From: Apiosordaria backusii
Taxonomy: Eukaryota > Ascomycota > Sordariomycetes > Sordariales > Lasiosphaeriaceae
Direction: 5' to 3'
DNA length: 64,000 nucleotides
NCBI GenBank assembly: GCA_030549205.1
Contig: JAUKTV010000017.1
Location: 124,001-188,000 of the forward strand
Part shown: positions 46,001-57,643 of the stretch, one piece after another
How the letters are laid out: each line of letters begins with the position of its first letter
Position numbering within the stretch: position 1 is the stretch's first letter
The notes under the pieces: model-generated
The model's input: only the letters and a program-made list of their open reading frames with translations
Databases searched by the model: none
Told to the model about the DNA's origin: nothing
Position numbers and translations under genes: made by a program

Positions 46001-49000
46001 ATCCATTGGAGGGAATCCCGCATCTCGAGGCAATTCCACTTCAAGCTGGAGAAGCCCCACGAACTCCTTGGGGTCCGAACCCGTGACGATACCAAGCACC
46101 TGCTCCGTTGGCGCAACATTCTGAAGCTCGAGAAGCTTGCCTGGGCGAAGCATCATACGTTCCAAGGCCATGCGGTATGTCGAACTCTTTTGATGATCCC
46201 TTTTTTCTGTGTTTAATCGCTACTGCAAGCACGAGGTTGAGCCTAAGCTAACAGATTTATGAATCATAGCTACTTCCGGCGTCAGCATACGTTGTCATGG
46301 CAGTAGATGCTGCAAAGGCTGCCGTGTCAGGCCGATCAATCTCTCTTGTCGAGCTCCGTGATCTCAAGTTTCCCGCTGGCATCATTCTTGAGCCCAACTC
46401 CCCCGGCGTCGAAGTTCTGTTCTCCCTCAACATTGACAAGGATACGTCCGAGACCATCGAGGGTTCCTTCACATTGACTTCCGCAATCGCTGATGGCCGC
46501 ACCGACATGAAGAAGAACCTCACGGGCAAAGTCACCATAACACTTGGATCCCCATCTGCCAACACACTGCCCATGCGACCAGTCAAGCGGGCGGAGACGT
46601 CGACTGCTAGTCCTGAGGCATTCTACAACATGATGGTTGGAACTGGCTTGACCTATACAGGTCCGTTCAGAGGGCTCCAGAGTCTCAACAGGCATTACAA
46701 TTTTGCCACGGGTTCATTGAGACGAGTCCATCCTGGAGACACAACCAATCTCAAGATCAGCCCCGCCACCCTGGATAGCTGTCTTCAGACGGCATTCGTT
46801 ACAGTCTCTTCACCTGGTGATGGCGCCATATGGACAGCATTCTTGCCTCTCGAGATCGAATGTCTTCGTCTGAACCTGTCCCTCTGCAATGTACAAGGCC
46901 GGGACGACATGCTGGCGGTTGATGCATACATGACGCAGGCTACCCCATTCACCAGAAGCACTCCTGCATCGTTCGCTGTCGATCTGGACATCTTCAACCA
47001 TGACGGCCAAGGCGAGATACAGATTCAAGGACTTACAGTCGGTTCATTCGGCCCTACCAAACCCGAAGAAGACCATGAGTTGTATTTGACCACCCAACTG
47101 TGTGTGGACCCAGAAGATGCCATCACCTCCGCCACCGCAGCCGATATGCACCCAGCGAACCCCATGCTTGCTGAGTCTTGCGAGCGTGTCGCCTCGTTTT
47201 ACACCAAGAAGACATCAGCAGCCAGTACAGTTTGTCCGAGTTCGCCCCTTGTCGCTGCGTCCGTCGCTCGTCAAAACGCGCTGCGCCGTGCTATTAGCGC
47301 TTGGCCAGAGGATACGAAAGAGTCCTTGGATGCATTCATTCTGTCATCTCCCTATTATTCGGCCCTCGACCTTGTCCAGAAGTTGGGACAGAACCTTCCG
47401 GATGTAATGGCGAGCATACTGCCGACTGTGATCGAGGAAGCGCACCAGCTATATGTCTTCCAGCGCCATATTTCTGGTGTGGTTGCGCAGATCGCTCACA
47501 AGTACGCTCCGATGAACGTCTTGGGGCTGACCGGTGCCGAGGTTGGTCTGTCAGAGCACGTCCTGACCGGCTTAGGTACCTCGTTTCAATGGTACCGTAT
47601 CGGAGTCAAGCCAGAGCACAATCTTGAACACCGACTTCCGACTCCCGAATTTGTCCGCAAGAAGATCACGGTTGACGAGGTTGACTTTGACGCCGATGTC
47701 GCGAGCAACAGCACACTCTATGACCTCGTTCTGCTGTCAACTTCTCTATTCGAGGTCCACGATACTGCCACTGTCCTTGGCCACGTCAGAGAGATGATGC
47801 GGCCTGGAGGATTTCTGCTGCTCGTCCACGTTTCTCGAAATCCTCTTTTGGAACGTCTCCGTCGCTGCGCTGGCTGTGTGCCACAACGGGCGCTCTCACC
47901 AACTCCGCCCGACTGGCCTGATCTTCTTGAACAGTGCGGATTTCAGGATTCTAGCGACAACTCTACCCAAGCCTATGCCTCGGGCTTCTCGCTGACTGTT
48001 CGTCAAGCACAGTCTCCGGAGAAGGAGAAGTTGAAGTATTCTGCTGGAGATCCGAAGCCAGTACGTCTGACGGATCGGCTTCTGATTGTGGGCGGAAAGC
48101 AGCTGTGGACATCCCTCATTGCTTCAAGCGTTGCCTCTGCATTTGCTCATAATTGCGGACTCATCACTATTGTGGAGACTCTCGAAGGTCTCGATTCTGA
48201 GCATGTTGCCCAAGCTACGGCGGTTATTCTGCTCAGTGGCCTCGACGAAGCAATCCTAACGAATATGTCGGAAAAGCGCATGAACGCTTTACGAGAGCTA
48301 CTTCGACCGCAGATGGTGATCCTATGGGCGACCTCAAATGCTCGGCATTATCGACCTGACCATGCGGCCTCCTTTGGATTCACCCGCACCCTAGCTGCCG
48401 AGATTCCCGGCTTGACGCTACAAGTTCTTGATCTCGAGACTGTGGACACCGACCCGGCCGTGAAGGCCATATCTGAGGCCTTTTACCGTCTATCAATGCA
48501 TGCCAGGCTGGAGCACACGGGTGCTGAGACTCCCCTCTGGACGCTCGAGCCGGAGGTTCACATTAAGAACGGCCGTCGCATGGTTCCTCGAGTCCTCCCA
48601 TGGAAAGATGCCAACGAGCGCATGAATGCCAGCCGCCGGGTTGTCACAGTTCCTCTCAACACCTTGGAGAATGTGATCGAGATCGTGCCAGGTCTGCCAG
48701 GGCATGGACCATACGGGACGGAGCCGTGGGATCTGCTTTCGACATGCAATACACCAGGAGAGGCTTTCGATCTGCAGGTCAACTACAGCTCTGTCAGCGC
48801 GCTGAACATGGGCATCGCTTCGTTCGTATCTGGTTACGTCTGCCTTGGGCGTGATACGAAAACGTTCGCCACCAAGGTCGCTCTCTCGAAAGTGAACGCC
48901 TCGTACGTCGAAATTCCGGAAAGATGGGTCAATGAGATCACGATCCCCGATTTGAACGAGCCTGTCTTTATCGCTCTCATGGTTCGTTATCTCTTGGCTT

Positions 49001-50832
49001 TGGGCATCGTGTGGAAAGTCACCTCGGCCGAGAACAAGTCGCTTGTGCTCGTTGAGCCCGAACCGTGGTTTCAAGAGTGCGTCAAGGATATCTGCGTCAA
49101 GCAAAACATATGGTTCCAGATATTTTCGACTGATGAAGAGCGGTGCAAACTGATCCCGGGCATGGTTTTCCTTCACCCGAACCTTTCTCGGCGCGAGATC
49201 AACTCACTGGGCATTCGCAAGGGGACCTGGGTCTTCGACACGCTACCCAAGGGCAACAACCTGTCGAACATGCTGAAGAAGGCGCTTGGCGAGTCCTGTC
49301 CCTACCATAATCTCGGCGATTTCTTGAAGCCAGGGCCGCGTCGGGGAGAAACTTGCATCACTCATGAATCCAATGCATGCGTCCAGCTGGATAGGATTTT
49401 CGGTGGAGCTATTGCCTTTTCGCTTAGAAAGATGGAGAGCATTGCTTCTGATGTCCAGTTTCCTGCGATCTCGGTGCCCGACTTGCTGCGAGCTCGGGAG
49501 CCAATCTCGGCGTTTGGGACCATTCACTGGAAGGCGAAACGAGAGATTGAACACATACTCAGCCCACCGATTGGTCTTCGGTTATTGAGTCCCTCCAAGA
49601 CTTATATTTTGGTTGGGCTGACGAGGGACTTTGGCCAGAGTGTCTGCGCTCTTTTGGCTGAGCAAGGGGCACGCTTTATTGTATTGGCGAGCCGGAGCCC
49701 ACCCAAAGAACTACCGAACTGGGCGGATGCTATGGAGAAACGAGGCGTCGTCGTTGCATTTGAGTCGCTTGATGTGACCAGCTCCGAGCAGGTCATCGCC
49801 TTGAAGGAAAAGATCACCAAGACGAAGGCCTTCCCGTCCGTCGTCGGCGGAGTTATCAACGGCGCAATGGTATTGGACGACCACGTCTTTTCGCAAATGT
49901 CTCTAGAATCCTTCCAACGGGTCATGGCTCCGAAAACCATCGGGTCCAAGAATCTCGATGACGCCTTCTGCTCGCCTAACATGGACTTCTTCATCATGAC
50001 CTCGTCGTTCGCAGCCATTGGCGGACATGCCGGTCAGTCTAACTATGCTGCGGCCAACATGTACATGAACGGTCTGGCTGCCTCGAGACGCCGGCGCGGG
50101 TTTCCTGGTTCGGTTCTGAACATTGGTGTTATTTACGGGCTGGGGTTCTTGCATCGCGAGAAAGACAATCTTTACGAAGGCCTGGAGCGGGAGGGATATC
50201 CGCCGATTTCAGAAAGGGATCTCCACCACATGTTTATCGAGGCCATTCATGCAGGAAGTCCTGACGCCGGCCAAGTATACGACATCACCACCGGTTTGCG
50301 AAGGTTCCCAGCGGGAAGATCTACGCTGCATTGGCAGAGCGATCCGAGATTCTGTCACTATACTCGCAGCGACGACGACCATCATGAGGACAGCGAGAAT
50401 ACAGGCTCTCAACAGCTGAGTCTGAAGGAGCAGATCAACCGTACCGAAACCCACGAAGATCTTGCCGAGATGCTCGTTCAGGCATTCCTGAAGAGGTTGC
50501 AGAGTCAGCTTAAGCTTGCAGTGGGCGCTGTGACAGCAGATCACAGCATCATCGAGCTGGGCGTCGACTCATTGGCGGCGGTGGAGATTCGGTCTTGGGT
50601 TTGGAAGACTTTGGGGCATGATGTGGCGGTCATGAAGATTCTCAGCGGGATGACGATTGGGCAGCTATGCAAAGAGATCGCGACGGCCATCATGGCAGTT
50701 CGCGTTACGCAGGATAGGTTGGCGTCGACACGAGTGCCTAGTGATGCCTCGGCGTCGCCTTATACTACTTCTGTGGTTTCAGGTGCGGAGTTGGAGAAGG
50801 AGTCGGCGGCGACGACGTCGGCGGAGGAGTAG
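43088..50832 (+). CDS. reducing type I polyketide synthase, KS-AT-DH-(MT)-(ER)-KR-ACP
   Basis: Exons 43088-45050, 45123-46174 and 46270-50832; 2525 residues, phases consistent. KS: catalytic Cys in DTACSSSLVALH, His in ECHGTGTSAGDP and VIGHTEGAAG. AT (about 575-900): nucleophile in VVGHSSGEIAAAYAAG. DH (about 995-1290): HTFQGHALLP fits HxxxGxxxxP and LDSCLQ supplies the acid. The 1400-1535 region aligns in position with a C-methyltransferase but reads VLGLTGAEVGL instead of a GxGxG SAM loop. The 1800-2060 region sits where an ER would be but shows no NADPH glycine motif. KR (about 2115-2330): TSSFAAIGGHAGQSNYAAAN holds the Ser/Tyr pair. ACP: Ser in LGVDSLAAVEIRSW (about 2439). No thioesterase or reductase follows. 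It should make a reduced but non-enoyl-reduced chain unless a trans-ER acts; product unknown. Confidence 0.9.
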
Positions 50833-50904
50833 AGTTCGAGTTTTTCGTCGTCTTCGAGCTCGTCTTCGAGTTCGGAGGAGGAGAATCGGAGTGCGGAGTT
50901 GTGA
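50833..50904 (+). other. in-frame Ser/Glu-rich tail after the PKS stop
   Basis: Directly after TAG (50830-50832) the same frame stays open for 23 codons: a run of Ser with one Phe, then EEENRSAEL, then TGA at 50902-50904. Such Ser/Glu-rich stretches typically follow the ACP in PKS-NRPS hybrids. It is probably former coding sequence cut off by the TAG. Confidence 0.5.
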
Positions 50905-51856
50905 GTGGGTTTTGCCTTGGGGAATGAGGAAGCGGGCTCGGGTCATAATTGTTTTTTGGTACATCTTCTCTCTTCTGCTGGTGTTCGGTTTACATATGGA
51001 GTGGCTCAAAGTTTATGGGAGGAGTCATGGTGGCGTTTGTATCCTGTACAAAAACCAGAAAATGGTGGAGTTGGGACTTGAGATGGTGAGGGATGACTCG
51101 GGTTACTTCTCAGAAGATAAGGGTTGTTTCTGTGTCCGGTGATGGGTGATGGGGCGTTTTGCTGTACCAATATAAATAAAAGGGGGTTGGAAGTTGGGGA
51201 GGTTTTCGTCATTAGCTATACTAAAAAGATTGACACTAAGGCAAGGAATTGGTACTTTGGTAGGGAATACAAAACAGTTGTATCCCGACTTGGACGTTTC
51301 ACCAGGCAGTGACATGTTGCTCTTGTGTACCTCTATCATGGTGGTCTTGAACTCGATCTCCAAACATGAAACAATTCAATGTAAGGTTCAAGTATGGATA
51401 AGAAACAAAAACAGCAGTCAAACCGATGCTTACTCATTCCCGTGCTTGTTTCGGCTCGATCCCCCAACTTTGTCGGATCAGGAACCCCATATCCGTAGTC
51501 GGGGGTCGATCACCGGACCCGGAGCGGGGTTCTACCTGTGCGGCGTTTGTCGGGCCGCTGTGCAGCAGTGGCTGGGCCCAGCCTATCGAATGTGCAGCGA
51601 CGGTATGCACGCTGACGGAGCGAGAATGTTGCAGCGGGTAAGGTAGGTAGGGAGCGGACGACCTGGAACGCCCGGGCGGGGGAGGAGGGGATAGAGGGGG
51701 TCCGGTCACCAGTGACCAAGTGACCACTAGAAGAGGGGCACTCGCGGCTCTCATGTCCGTTTTATAACCTGTACTTTCACCATCACAACTACCTACTCCC
51801 TCCCCAGCGATCTCTCAGCACCATTAGAACCAGTAAACAACACACCATCTACCACC
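50905..51856. other. intergenic between PKS and monooxygenase
   Basis: No gene seen. The region carries PKS 3' sequence and the promoter of the flavin monooxygenase. Confidence 0.5.
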
Positions 51857-53787
51857 ATGTCCTCCCAAACCGTCCCCTCCCACCAACGCATCGTCCCGGG
51901 CTCGGTCAACCTCCCCCCTTACCCCTGGCCCGCCACCGCCACCGCGACCTCCACTTCCATCAACCCCGTTGATATCGCAAAGGACATCATAACCAAACTC
52001 AACACCTCCCTCTCCAATCACGATTACAATGTCACAGCAGGGTTATTCACCCCCAACGGATTCTGGAGGGATCACCTCGCCCTTTCCTGGACACCCCGTA
52101 CAATCAAGACCTCCCCCGCCATTGCGCAGTACCTCTCCACCGCTCCGAACAAGATGGAGAATATATCCCTTGATTTGTCAACCGAGTTCCGTAAACCGCA
52201 GTTTGCGAGCTTCGCGCCAAAGCAGGAGCCAAAGGTGGAGGGGATAGCGTTTTTTGTTGGGTTCCGCACTTCTCTTGGAGCTGGACGGGGGGTGGTCAGG
52301 CTGATTGAAGAGGAGGGGGAATGGAAGGTTTGGACGGTTTTTACGAGTTTGGAGGGGCTGGATGGGTTTGAGGAGCGGGTGGGAAAAAGGAGGGAGGTGG
52401 GGGTTGAGCATGGGGGTCGGGAGGGACGAAAGAATTGGAGGGAACGGAGGGGGGAGGAGCAGGAGGGGGGGGAGGTGGAGGTGCTTGTTATTGGTGAGTT
52501 TGTCGTAATCAAACAAAGAGGGGGAGGGAATGATGATATTGACCAACAGCAGGAGCGGGACAGTCGGGGTTGACGATTGCCGCACGACTGAAGATGTTGG
52601 GTGTGTCGAGTCTGATTATTGACACCAACGCCAGGGTGGGAGATAATTGGCGGAAGAGATACCACCAGCTTGTGCTCCACGACCCGGTGTGGTACGATCA
52701 CATGCCGTATCTACCTTTTCCGGAGCACTGGCCGGTTTTCACGCCGAAGGATAAGCTGGCGGAGTGGTTTGAGTTTTATGCTAGGGCGCTGGAGTTGAAT
52801 GTTTGGACTTCGACTCAGTTGATATCCAGCAGCTGGGATGACAATACCAAGACTTGGGAGGTGAAGGTCAACAAGGAGGGTAAGGGGGAGAGGGTGCTGA
52901 GACCGAAACATGTCGTGCTGTGCACGGGACACTCGGGGAAGAAGTTCATGCCGGATATCAAGGGGTTTGAGGAGGGGGTGTTTAACGGGTTGGCGGTTCA
53001 TTCTGCCGACTTCCCCGGGGCACAGAAGCAGGAGGGGGCAGAAAGGAAGAGAAAGGCGGTCGTGGTGGGAGCGTGTAATTCTGCGCATGATATCTGTCAG
53101 GATTACTACGAAAAGGGGTACGATGTCACCATGGTGCAGAGGTCGTCGACGTGTGTGGTGTCCAACAAGGCTGCGTTGAAGGTCTTGCTGGCGGTGCTGT
53201 ATGAAGAGGGTGGGCCGCCGGTGGAGGACAGCGACATCTGGCTTCATGGGTGGCCGAGTGAGATTATGAAGAGTATTCAGGTGGATTTGACCAAGATTCA
53301 GAGGGAGATGGACAAGGATTTGTTGGAGGGGCTGGAGAAGGCTGGGTTTAGAACTGATAAGGGGATTGATGAGGGGGGATTGTTCATGAAGTATTTGCAG
53401 AGGGGAGGGGGGTATTACATTGATGTTGGGATGTCGCAGTTGATTATTGATGGGAAGGTCAAGGTGAAGCAGGGTGAGGAGATTGAGGAGTTGGTGGAGA
53501 ATGGGTTGAGATTTAAGAATGGAGAGGTGCTGGAGGCGGATGAGATTGTGTTTGCAACGGGGTATGAGAATATGAAGACGCAGGCAAGGCACATTCTAGG
53601 AGACGAAGTTGCTGACAGGGTGGAGGATGTGTGGGGATGGGACGCGGAAGGGGAGATGAAGGGCATTTGGAAGGGAACTGGCCATCCGGGCTTCTGGCTC
53701 CATGGTGGCAATCTGGCGTTGACGAGATACTTTAGTAGGGTGGTTGCGTTGCAGATTAAAGCTCGGCTGGAGGGGCTGGGGGCTTGA
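51857..53787 (+). CDS. flavin-containing monooxygenase with N-terminal NTF2-like region
   Basis: Exons 51857-52493 and 52553-53787; 623 residues. The intron acceptor is set at CAGCAG so that the dinucleotide fold reads VLVIGAGQSGLTIAARL, the FAD-binding GxGxxG. Residues about 30-175 look NTF2-like (DIITKLNTSLSNHDYNVTAGLF, WTVFTSLEGLDGF), an arrangement known in fungal FMO-type proteins. A Glu/Arg/Gly-rich linker (about 180-205) joins the two. Later motifs: RVGDNWRKRYHQLVLHDP, HVVLCTGHSGKKFMPDIKG, the NADPH site VVVGACNSAHDICQD and EIVFATGYENM. It would insert one oxygen atom into a substrate. Lying 1 kb after the PKS on the same strand, it is a candidate tailoring enzyme; that role is inferred. 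Confidence 0.9.
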
Positions 53788-53933
53788 ACATTCTCAGGGG
53801 GAATATCTTGGCAGTCAGCAGGGGACAAGTTGACAAGGCAACCATCAGGGGTATTCGTCAGCATTGTTTTGTCTTTCCTATTTCTATCTACAGATTAAAA
53901 ATAACAGGACAACGAAATATCAATGAGATCAAG

Positions 53934-55300
53934 TTAGTTATTCCTCGACCTTCCCCTGACACTCTTCTCCATCTTGGACATGGCATCCTCATTCTGCTTC
54001 AGCAAATCCGCCTCGTTAGTGAACTGCCCTGCCAGCGTGAAAAGCTGCCTGAGCTTCTCCGGATCCTCGTGAATATCGCCCTCAGCGAACGCGTAAACCC
54101 GTCCAAACTTCCTCGCTAGATCCACCACAGCCTGAGATCTTGGCCTTCGAACAGCATCGTACGCCCCCAGCGCAGCCTCGATCTGACTCGGCTGCTTCAC
54201 TTTCCCAAACAGATGATCCAGCACCGCGGCATCCTCCAGCGCCTGAGCCGCCCCATTCCCAGCAAAAGGCAAACTGGCATGAGCAGCATCCCCCAGCATA
54301 GCCACCCTCCCTTTGAAATACACCGGCGCATGATCATGATCCCCCACCGCCCAACTAGCAGACGTATCCCTCGCCACCAAGTCCACAATCGCCCTCGCTT
54401 CCGGAGTGTACTCCTTATACAACTCCACATCCAACCCCCCCCCTTCTTCCCCTTATTATCATCATCACCCTTCCCCGGCCCATCCACCTCCCCCTCCCCC
54501 ACCGCCGCCCCCCTCACCGCCACCCCCGCGCTCAACCTCGTTCCCTTGTTAAGCGGTATACAATTCAAATGCCCCCTCGGCCCCAACAAAATCGGCACCG
54601 TCCTCGTGAACCTCTCCTCCACTCCCGCCTTAATCGCATCTTCTGTCCCCACCACAGTCCGATAAACCTGCCACTTGTCATGATTCACCGGATGCCTCGC
54701 GGCGTGACCCTCCCCAATCACATACCCCCTAACAACAGAGTGTATCCCATCCGCCCCCAGCACGCAGTCCGCCTCCCCCGCCGTCCCATCCCTAAACTCA
54801 AACCTAACCTTCCCATCCCGTCCCCCATTCCCTTCCTCCCATATCTTGACCAATCTCTTCCCAAACGACACCTTCTCCCCCGGTACAAGTCCCAACAAAC
54901 CCCCCAACAAATCCGCCCTACTCACACTCTTCCTGCCCTTTGCCCTCCCCAACTCCGCAACCGGTTGCTGGTCTTTGCCGGTGTTTGCATGCGGACCCCA
55001 CGCCAAAAAGATTTCAGTAGCCATCTCCTCCTCTGCCTCTTCTGAGTCCCCACCAGAGCAGCGGCCAATGTTGATCGCCTTGTCGAGGTAGGCCTGGTGC
55101 ACTTCCGGGCCAAGCAGAGCCATGGCCTTGAGCGCGTTGCGGTGCAGTGCTAACCCGGCGCCGACGTCGGAGTGCGCATGAACGGATTCGTACACGTGGA
55201 TGTCGAGGTGTGGTTTTTTGATCAGGGCTGCTGCGAGGGAGAGGCCTGCGATGCCGCCGCCTATGATGGCAATCTGGATCGGGGAGGAGGTTGGGCCCAT
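53934..55300 (-). CDS. FAD-dependent aromatic-type monooxygenase, frameshifted
   Basis: Start at 55300 (MGPTSSPIQIAIIGGGIAGL, an FAD GGGIAGL motif). The frame continues with LGADGIHSVVRGY and LLGPRGHLNCIPLNKGTR to about 54440. The remainder, with AMLGDAAHASLPFAGNGAAQ (the GD motif contacting FAD ribose) and ALEDAAVLDHLFGKV, lies one frame away and stops at 53934. The shift falls at a run of nine G (minus strand; C9 at 54435-54443 on plus) within a Gly/Lys/Asp linker. No intron with usable signals explains it. Family: salicylate hydroxylase-like single-component monooxygenases, about 450 residues. Either a real loss-of-function indel or a homopolymer sequencing error. It converges on the FMO gene and could be a PKS tailoring gene. 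Confidence 0.8.
54435..54443 (-). other. G9 homopolymer at the frameshift
   Basis: Nine C on the plus strand separate the two frames of the monooxygenase. One extra or two fewer bases would rejoin them. Such runs are prone to slippage and to sequencing error. Confidence 0.7.
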
Positions 55301-55754
55301 TGTTGTTGGTGTGGTATGGAATATTGTCTCCGTGTCTGTGGTAATTGTAGAGTTAGCAAAGGAAAGTCGACACACTGCAGAGGAGGGGAATGGAAGGGTA
55401 AGGGGGAATATGCGGTGAAAATTATCACATGTCGGGACAAAGGCTAGTGGCACTGCCCTTTTTTTCAATGGCGCGTGGTCAAGAGTCAGTTGCGTGCCAA
55501 CTGCTCCAAGTACGTCACTGAGAGAAGCAAAGACCAAGAGATGAGACCAAAAGTGTGTAAAGCTAGCGAAATAGTCGAGGCCTCGTCTATCCAAAAATAA
55601 AAGTGCCAAAACTGTCATCATCATGTCAAGGTCCCACAATCTGTCCGTCAAATTCTGTCCAAAAATATCCTGCAAAACAACCTCATCTCCAAGAAAAACC
55701 ACCAAACCTGGTCACCAGTCCTGGAAGCCACCATGGCGGGGCTTCCGCTGCGAT
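55301..55754. other. upstream region of the monooxygenase, 454 bp
   Basis: The monooxygenase frame is open upstream to 55705, but the region lacks conserved sequence; the FAD motif sits normally just after the ATG at 55300. Probably promoter and leader. Confidence 0.5.
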
Positions 55755-56997
55755 TCAAGCGGTAAGGTGAACCGTGTTGCCGGTGTCAAAGTCAGATTCG
55801 GTGTGGCCGTTGGCTGGCGAACCAGGCGCGGTCTCCTTCATGGTGACAATGCCTTTCCTGTAAACAGACATGTTAATACTGGCACAAGACCAAGGTGATA
55901 CGTTGCCAGGACACTTACAAAACGGTCTCGGTGTACTGGGGGTCAAACTCCATGGTGATCGGCCTGTTGTTCTGCATACCGAGAATCGAAACCTTGCGGT
56001 CATTGTTGGCAGCAGTGTCCAAGCGGCCATTTTTGGCAACAGTGACAGAGCGGTCGTTCTTGCGGATGGCCATCTTGCCGGGGTTGCCAACGGGGGAGTC
56101 GGCAAAGGCATCGTGATCGGTGGTGCGACGGCTGCGAACGGGAGTAGGCGTCGGGGGCTCTGGCTTCGGCTTGTTCCACCACTCCGGGGTGGCGTCGATG
56201 GTCTCGTAATAGCCTTCATCTTCATGGGGAGGGGTTGGGGGATCATTCTTGTTCCGGGGAGGGGTTGGGAGGCGATTCTTGTTGCGCTCGCGCTCCTTCT
56301 CGCGTTCTTTGATGGCGACTGGTGTGATGCTTCCCAGGTCCTCCCCCACCTGGGCCTTGTCCTGAGGATCCTGATGGGAGATCAGGTCATATGTATCACT
56401 GACGGTGCTCGGAAACCGGGGGCATCCAGCGGGAATGCGGTTCTGCCACTTGCCGACAGCACCAAGGCGATAGGGGATGGGCTGAGGCATCAAGGTGGCG
56501 CGGATGTCGTAGTAGAGAAGCTCGCGGTCCTCCTTGGAGAGAGCAGAGATTCGGGGCACGTTGGCAGTCAGGGGACGGACCTGAGTCAGAATGCAGCGAA
56601 CAGTGCTGAGATGTTTCTTGCTAAAGTGAATGCGCCAAGCAATGCTGTTCTTGTAAGCGTCGGTACCGTCGTGGTGCTCGGGATAGTTCTGGAAGGAAAT
56701 CTCGATGAGATCTCCGCTCACGGCGATGGTATCGTCATTGTCGAGGTAGTGGTAGTAGACCTGGCGATGCAGGGAAGGCAAGTCGTCCTCCTCGAAGCAG
56801 ACGGCGAGAATGACATGGGAATGCTCCTTCTCAAGATCGCAGTAGATGGAGAGATGGCCACTGTTGGCGCGGCGAAATAGAGCGATGCGGGCAGGGCACT
56901 GCCATTCAGCCTGAGGACCAACATAGCAAAAGTCGATTTTGCCAGTGGGGAAGGAGATGAGGTAGGGAGGAATGAAGCTGTCAATAGATTTATCCAT
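55755..56997 (-). CDS. hypothetical protein with Pro/Thr-rich linker
   Basis: Exons 56997-55919 and 55857-55755 (GTAAGT donor, TTTACAG acceptor); 393 residues. I do not recognise the family. The first about 210 residues look globular and begin MDKSIDSFIPPYLISFPTGK, with blocks CDLEKEHSHVILAVCFEEDD and WRIHFSKKHLSTVRCILTQ. The second half is charged and low-complexity: KEREKERERNKNRLPTPP followed by repeated PPTPP motifs, then RSRRTTDHDAFADSP and RKNDRSVTVAKNGRLD. There is no signal peptide or membrane span, so it is probably intracellular. The PPTPP and basic patches suggest protein binding, an inference only. It is not obviously part of the PKS locus. Confidence 0.75.
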
Positions 56998-57643
56998 TGT
57001 GAGCTTGGGGGGTTGGGTGTGATGGATGTCTGCTGTGATGGAGATGGAGACGGAGTAGAAGATTGGTTGATGATGGAAGTGATGGATCAGCGGGAAGTTG
57101 AGCAGGAGGGGGAGGAGATCCTTATACCTTGAGATGGCCCCTTATTTCAAAGGTCGTGGAGGGAAAGGATGCCTCCGCTACCTACATTTTCACCGCTACA
57201 TGGGCAATACAGAATCGCAAAGGTCTCTTTCGTTTGAAATTGGTGCTGCAAAGGCGGTGGGGACAAACGCCCGGGCAGTAAAGATGCATTGGCAGGTGGG
57301 TTGACATTGCCGGGATGCATCGTCCCTTCCGTGAGCTTCAAGGCAGCAAGTGTCTGGTCCTTATGCCATATCGACCACGTCTTTCTTGACAAGCATACCT
57401 CTTGTTCACTCACCTTTCAGTTGCCCTTTCCAATCTCTGCAATCAATGGGCCAACCGCAGGTTCAGAGGTGTGAGAAGGAGGCTGCTGGTGGTAAGAAGA
57501 GGATGGTTGGTGGCACGGGCAAACGGACAACTCTATCAGAACATGTTATCACAATGTTGCTATAACTATTGATTGCTGGTTCTTTTCATCCTTCCACCCT
57601 TTTACCCGCTGCAAACCCCCATATAATCAAAGGGCCTGCTACG
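56998..57643. other. divergent intergenic region
   Basis: Shared upstream region of the hypothetical gene (minus) and the GH18 gene (plus). No gene seen. An ATATAATC stretch at 57621-57628 is close to the GH18 start. Confidence 0.5.

Noticed and set aside
48493..49176. 227-codon minus-strand ORF inside the PKS
   Set aside because: It is a shadow of the continuous PKS third exon.
54440..54520. intron explaining the monooxygenase frame change
   Set aside because: The only GT...AG pairs near the G9 run would give introns of about 36 bp without a branch point.
55870..56880. 336-codon plus-strand ORF
   Set aside because: It is antisense to the two-exon hypothetical gene, whose frame joins cleanly across an intron with good splice signals. 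The plus frame has no recognisable protein.
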